From an uncultured Clostridia bacterium (GTDB lineage Bacteria; Bacillota; Clostridia; Oscillospirales; Oscillospiraceae): a stretch of 9,235 nt of DNA. Below are positions 6,266-9,235 of the stretch, in pieces. Each line of letters opens with the position of its first letter. Within the stretch, counting starts at the first letter, position 1. A model generated the notes under the pieces. The model did not search any database. It was given only the letters and a program-made list of their open reading frames with translations, and was not told the DNA's origin. Made by a program: the position numbers and the translations under genes. The stretch covers positions 1 through 9,235 of the forward strand of contig CALERM010000174.1 of the NCBI GenBank assembly GCA_937907715.1. The letters run 5' to 3'.

Positions 6266-8737
6266 TTAATCGGTCTGATTGCCGCCGCTCAAAATATCGC
6301 GCGCGGCGGAGGAACTGCGGCTGTCGCTGGTTTCCTCCTCGTCCTCCTCGGGTGCCTCGGGCGCGGGAAGATCGTCTCTGGTGTGGATGTAGCACTCGAC
6401 GTTGATCGCGTCCACATCCGGGCTCAGCGCCGGGTAATAGCCAGCCGGCAGAGAGTCGTTCGGCACGGCATACGCCTGGTCCTGCACGACGATGCCGCGC
6501 ACCGGGAAGGCACGCGAAACGTCCAGCAGCCCCACGGTCTTTGTCGTATTGCCCTCCACCTGCTTGCAGTATTCGTTCACCACGTGACCGGACGCACCGC
6601 AGATCTCCACCTCCTTGTGGACATTGCAATTCTGCGTCGGCACATCGTAGAGGCTCAGCTCCACTGTAATGGCGCGGCTGCCTCTGGGGTCTTCGCGGCA
6701 GGCGTCGGTCATAAGAAGCCCGCTGTCCTGGCAGACCGTGCATTCCACAACGTTGGTCGGCTTGTTGAATTCCCTGTTGGCAAATCCCTCATGGACCTTC
6801 GCCATGACCTTCTGCCACAGAACCGTCGCCGGGTTCGCGGTCGAATCAGTCAGGACAACCTCCTCGGGGTCGTCGTAGCCGCACCAGACGACGCCGGTGT
6901 AGTACGGCGTATATCCCGCAAACCAGCGGTCAAAATCGCTCGTCGTCGTGCCGGTCTTGCCCGCGACGGTCATGTTTTCAATCTGCGCCGCCGTGCCGGA
7001 GCCGGATTCGACGGTATTTTCCAGCATATAGGTGATATACCACGCAGTCATATCCTTCATTGCCACATGCGACTGCTGGGTATTGTCCAGCACGACCTTG
7101 CCGTCGGCGTCGACCACCTTCGTATACGTTCTTGCCTCGCGCCAGACGCCCTCGTTTGCAAACGTGGCATATGCCTGCGCCATCGCCTTGACGGTGACGC
7201 CCTTCGTCAGGCCGCCCATCGCCAGCGGCGCCAGATCAATATCCGAGAACGTGTCGCCCGCTGCGTTCACGTAGGAGGAAACGAGAGAAGTAAGCCCCAT
7301 CTTTTCCTTTGCAAACTCGAAGCAGTATTCCGGCGTCATCTGCGCGACCAGCTTGACCGGAATCGTGTTGATCGAGTGCTTGACCGCCTCGTTGATGTTC
7401 ATAAGCCCACGGTAGACCGAGTCGGAGTTTTTCGGCCAGTAGCTCGCGTCGGTAAACGAATACGGCGTGTCGTCCATCACCGTCGCAGGCGTCACGAGTC
7501 CCAGCTCCAGCGCGGGCGCGTAGACCGAAACCGGCTTGATCGTCGAACCGGGAGACAGATAGCTCTGTGTGGCGCGGTTCAGAATCAGACTTCCCTGCTT
7601 TTCGCCCACGCCGCCGGCAACCGCGACGACGTCTCCGGTCTTGTTGTCAATGACGACAATGCCCGACTGCAGCTGCTGAGAGCTTGCGGTATCGGGGATG
7701 TTGTCGAGGTTCTGATAGACCTCCTCGACCGCCGCCTGCACGTCGGGGTTGAGGGTCGAATAGATCTTGTAGCCGCCGGTCATGAGCATTTTGCGGACAA
7801 TCGTCGTCTCATAGCCGGTCTTCTCGCCCAGATCGCGCACCACGTCGTTGATGACCTGGTCTTCGAAATAGGAATAGTAATCCTCATCGCCGGAAGCTTC
7901 GCCGCTGGCGTTGTGGAAAACCAGCTCCTCCGCCATTGCCTTGTCATACTGGTCCTGTGTGATATATTTCTGGTCGAGCATTTCGCCGAGAATGATTTCC
8001 TGGCGCTCCTTGTTCTTTTCGGGGTTGATATACGGGTCGTAGATCGAAGGGTTATTGGTAATGCCGATGAGCGCGGCGCACTCGGCAAGGTCCAGTTCAC
8101 TCACGCTCTTGCCGAAATAGACCTGCGACGCGGACTCCACGCCCTCGCAGTTTTCGCCCAGCGCGATGACGTTGAGATACAGCTCCATGATCTGCTTTTT
8201 CGTGTAGCGCTTTTCCAGCTCCAGCGCGCTGAAGATCTCAACGAGCTTGCGCCGCACCGTCACCTCGTCGCGGCCGGTGATATTCTTGACGAGCTGCTGC
8301 GTGATCGTTGAGCCGCCGGCCTCGCCGCGCCCGAGGAACATTTTGACGCAGGCCTTCAGCGTCGTGACCCAGTCGACGCCCTGATGGTCCTCAAAGCGCT
8401 TGTCCTCGATGGCGATGCAGGCATGAATCAGGTTCTTGGGGATATTCTCATACTCGACCCATGTGCGGTTCGCGCCGCCGTAGAGCTTGCGCAGGACCAC
8501 ATCCTGCCCGGTCTTCGGGTCTTCGTAATAAATCACGGACGTCTGATCGAGCGTAAAGCCGTCGATCGAGTCGACCTGCGCCGAAAGATCATTTTTGACA
8601 TACAGGGCAAACAGGCACGCAAAAATCAGCGTCGTCAGGAAAAGCACCAGCACCATCGTGCCGAGAACTTTACCAATGCCCTTGAGAACGCGCTTTGCCG
8701 CGGAGCCGGAGGGCTTTGTATGTTTATCTGCTCGCAT
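6266..8737 (-). CDS. Class A penicillin-binding protein (PBP1A-type transglycosylase/transpeptidase)
   Basis: This bifunctional peptidoglycan synthase has 823 residues. A basic cytoplasmic tail is followed by one transmembrane helix at about 25-47. The GT51 glycosyltransferase domain carries EDKRFEDHQG (111-120, catalytic E111), GGSTITQQLVKN (141-152), RKLVEIFSALELE (163-175) and KKQIMELYLN (180-189). The transpeptidase domain has SxxK at S398-K401 (nucleophile S398), SxN at S455-N457 and KTGTT at 594-598, so all catalytic residues of both domains are present. The C-terminal region after about 660 holds seven cysteines (666, 669, 680, 704, 713, 724, 782), then a proline/acid-rich stretch (791-802) and a Ser-rich end. 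It polymerises and crosslinks glycan strands outside the membrane. The ATG has GGAGG 6 nt upstream. It is the first gene of the minus-strand run and has an extended -10 promoter about 80 nt upstream. Confidence 0.96.
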   Translation of the reverse strand: MRADKHTKPSGSAAKRVLKGIGKVLGTMVLVLFLTTLIFACLFALYVKNDLSAQVDSIDGFTLDQTSVIYYEDPKTGQDVVLRKLYGGANRTWVEYENIPKNLIHACIAIEDKRFEDHQGVDWVTTLKACVKMFLGRGEAGGSTITQQLVKNITGRDEVTVRRKLVEIFSALELEKRYTKKQIMELYLNVIALGENCEGVESASQVYFGKSVSELDLAECAALIGITNNPSIYDPYINPEKNKERQEIILGEMLDQKYITQDQYDKAMAEELVFHNASGEASGDEDYYSYFEDQVINDVVRDLGEKTGYETTIVRKMLMTGGYKIYSTLNPDVQAAVEEVYQNLDNIPDTASSQQLQSGIVVIDNKTGDVVAVAGGVGEKQGSLILNRATQSYLSPGSTIKPVSVYAPALELGLVTPATVMDDTPYSFTDASYWPKNSDSVYRGLMNINEAVKHSINTIPVKLVAQMTPEYCFEFAKEKMGLTSLVSSYVNAAGDTFSDIDLAPLAMGGLTKGVTVKAMAQAYATFANEGVWREARTYTKVVDADGKVVLDNTQQSHVAMKDMTAWYITYMLENTVESGSGTAAQIENMTVAGKTGTTTSDFDRWFAGYTPYYTGVVWCGYDDPEEVVLTDSTANPATVLWQKVMAKVHEGFANREFNKPTNVVECTVCQDSGLLMTDACREDPRGSRAITVELSLYDVPTQNCNVHKEVEICGASGHVVNEYCKQVEGNTTKTVGLLDVSRAFPVRGIVVQDQAYAVPNDSLPAGYYPALSPDVDAINVECYIHTRDDLPAPEAPEEDEEETSDSRSSSAARDILSGGNQTD

Positions 8738-8819
8738 GATGTTCCTCCATTTACCACAAAATCATGCCCGGATTTCCGGTCTATCCGCAGGCACAATCCA
8801 CCATTTTATTCATCGTTAC

Positions 8820-8828
8820 ATTATAACA
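8820..8828 (-). promoter_or_regulatory. Extended -10 promoter of the PBP-led operon
   Basis: The minus strand reads TGT-TATAAT (8828 down to 8820), a perfect -10 hexamer with the TGn extension. Transcription would start near 8813 and leave a leader of about 75 nt before the PBP ATG. No good -35 lies at 17 bp. A perfect TTGACA at 8833-8838 is only 7 bp upstream of the -10, too close to act with it. Motif-based call. Confidence 0.6.
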
Positions 8829-8864
8829 CACCTGTCAATTAGTTTGGAAACAAAATATGAATAT

Positions 8865-8904
8865 ATGCCCGTTTTCTTTGCATGCGCTGCGCAAAACCGG
8901 GCAT
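8865..8904 (+). promoter_or_regulatory. Imperfect hairpin in the leader of the small plus-strand gene
   Basis: ATGCCCG TTTT (8865-8875) pairs with AAAA C CGGGCAT (8893-8904), giving an 11-bp stem with one bulged C at 8897 and a 17-nt loop that contains GCATGC. It ends 9 nt before the AAAGGAGG of the next gene. ATGCCCGG also occurs at 8764-8771 and could pair with the same 3' arm (CCGGGCAT, 8897-8904), so an alternative fold exists if transcription starts far enough upstream. There is no U-tract directly after it on the plus strand, so it is not a standard terminator. The function is unproven. Confidence 0.4.
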
Positions 8905-8913
8905 CGTAAGAGA

Positions 8914-8921
8914 AAAGGAGG
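8914..8921 (+). promoter_or_regulatory. Strong ribosome binding site of the small plus-strand gene
   Basis: AAAGGAGG lies 6 nt before the ATG at 8928, close to the ideal anti-Shine-Dalgarno complement and spacing. It is the main reason for treating the short frame downstream as a real gene. Confidence 0.8.
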
Positions 8922-8927
8922 CAAACC

Positions 8928-9161
8928 ATGAAACGATGGCTTCTTGCCTGCGCGCTGTGCGTGAGCATCTGCGTCAACGGCTTTTTTCTCACGATTCAAA
9001 ACGGCAGCATCTGCTACCGGGAGCCCGGCGGCGCATGGCACGACACCGGACTGCGCGCGCACAGCGTCCTGCCCGCGCAGGATGCTTCACTTCTTTCGCG
9101 CGGGCTGCATTTTCCCAGCCGGCAGGCCCTGACGCGGGCGCTGGAAGATTTTTGTTCCTAG
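8928..9161 (+). CDS. Small membrane-anchored or secreted protein resembling the BofC C-terminal domain
   Basis: This 77-residue protein starts with a basic residue pair and a hydrophobic segment (about 4-22), a signal peptide or membrane anchor with cysteines at 8, 11 and 15. The remaining 55 or so residues follow the pattern nG-x-I-C-Y, then W-x-D-T-G-L (37-42), V-L-P (47-49), L-L-x-x-G-L (55-60), and a closing S-x-x-x-L-x-x-x-L-E-D-F (64-75). That pattern resembles the BofC C-terminal domain, which in Bacillus restrains SpoIVB signalling between forespore and mother cell. Here the N-terminal BofC domain is absent, so the protein would be a minimal form. The gene is divergent from the PBP operon and has an excellent ribosome binding site. 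I am confident it is a gene; the BofC link is a recalled family pattern and needs a profile search. No clear plus-strand promoter was found. Confidence 0.7.
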   Translation: MKRWLLACALCVSICVNGFFLTIQNGSICYREPGGAWHDTGLRAHSVLPAQDASLLSRGLHFPSRQALTRALEDFCS

Positions 9162-9235
9162 GGTGTATCTGAAAACTGGCGATGTGACCGGCAGCGAGGA
9201 ATTTTTGCGTTGAGCAAGACATTTTTTCGCAGGAA
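9162..9235. other. Right-edge stretch without a recognised gene; possible repeat or mobile-element end
   Basis: Directly after the TAG stop (itself part of CTAG), the sequence GGTGTATCTGAAAACTGGCG begins, followed by two T-rich segments, AATTTTTGCG (9200s) and CATTTTTTCGCAGGAA at the edge. No convincing terminator stem precedes the T-runs. The abrupt start at CTAG and the non-coding look are compatible with the end of an insertion sequence or a dispersed palindromic repeat, but the far end is outside the window. Low-confidence suggestion. Confidence 0.25.

Noticed and set aside
6282..6309. CCGCCGC/GCGGCGG inverted repeat near the end of the PBP gene as a terminator
   Set aside because: It lies inside coding sequence and has no U-tract after it on either strand; the methyltransferase gene follows within 18 nt of the PBP stop.
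6249..6743. Upstream extension of the methyltransferase frame into the PBP gene
   Set aside because: The extension overlaps nearly 500 nt of the PBP and is low-complexity, while the ATG at 6246-6248 has a good AGGAG site and gives a family-like protein.
6383..8311. A 642-codon open frame on the plus strand opposite the PBP gene
   Set aside because: It is antisense to a PBP with all catalytic motifs intact, and its product is Arg/His/Val-rich with no domain. It is a by-product of GC-rich codon use on the opposite strand.
8833..8861. Plus-strand promoter for the small gene (TGTCAA, 17 bp, TATGAA)
   Set aside because: The -35 match is only 2/6 and the -10 is weak, so it is not listed as a feature.
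9175..9210. Rho-independent terminator after the small plus-strand gene
   Set aside because: A T-run is present, but the preceding CTGGC...CCGGCAG does not form a continuous stem.

Overview
The window reads as chromosomal DNA from a GC-rich Clostridia-type Firmicute, probably Oscillospiraceae/Ruminococcaceae. The reasons are the strong GGAGG-type ribosome binding sites, the ecfA1-ecfA2-ecfT-truA gene order, a zinc-finger ClpC/ClpE-like ATPase, a DUF5711 propeller protein and a class A PBP with a cysteine-bearing tail. The genus cannot be fixed from the sequence alone.

Layout, right to left, because all but one gene lie on the minus strand. A bifunctional class A penicillin-binding protein (8737 to 6266) starts a tightly packed seven-gene run. 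It is followed by an RlmI/RlmK-type SAM methyltransferase (6248 to 5385), the energy-coupling factor module ecfA1, ecfA2 and ecfT (5380 to 2842), the tRNA pseudouridine synthase truA (2816 to 2052) and a membrane-anchored DUF5711 protein (2062 to 899). Gaps are 26 nt or less, two junctions overlap, and each gene has its own Shine-Dalgarno sequence. The run therefore looks like one operon, driven by an extended -10 promoter near 8820-8828. After a 120-nt gap with its own promoter and a perfect 8-bp-arm palindrome, the N-terminal 259 codons of a Clp ATPase run off the left edge.

On the right edge, divergent from the PBP, is a small plus-strand gene (8928-9161). It encodes a 77-residue membrane-anchored or secreted protein whose soluble part resembles the C-terminal domain of the sporulation protein BofC. 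An imperfect hairpin sits just upstream of its ribosome binding site. The last 74 bases hold no recognisable gene and could be the edge of a repeat or mobile element.

How the genes fit together: EcfT, EcfA1 and EcfA2 form the shared motor of group II ECF vitamin/metal importers, and the substrate-binding S-components must be encoded elsewhere. The PBP builds cell wall, TruA and the methyltransferase modify RNA, and Clp unfolds proteins for degradation. The content is mainly housekeeping, and I see no clear undescribed multi-gene system. The points most worth following up are the palindrome inside the clp promoter, the minimal BofC-C-like protein with its leader hairpin, and the unassigned right edge.
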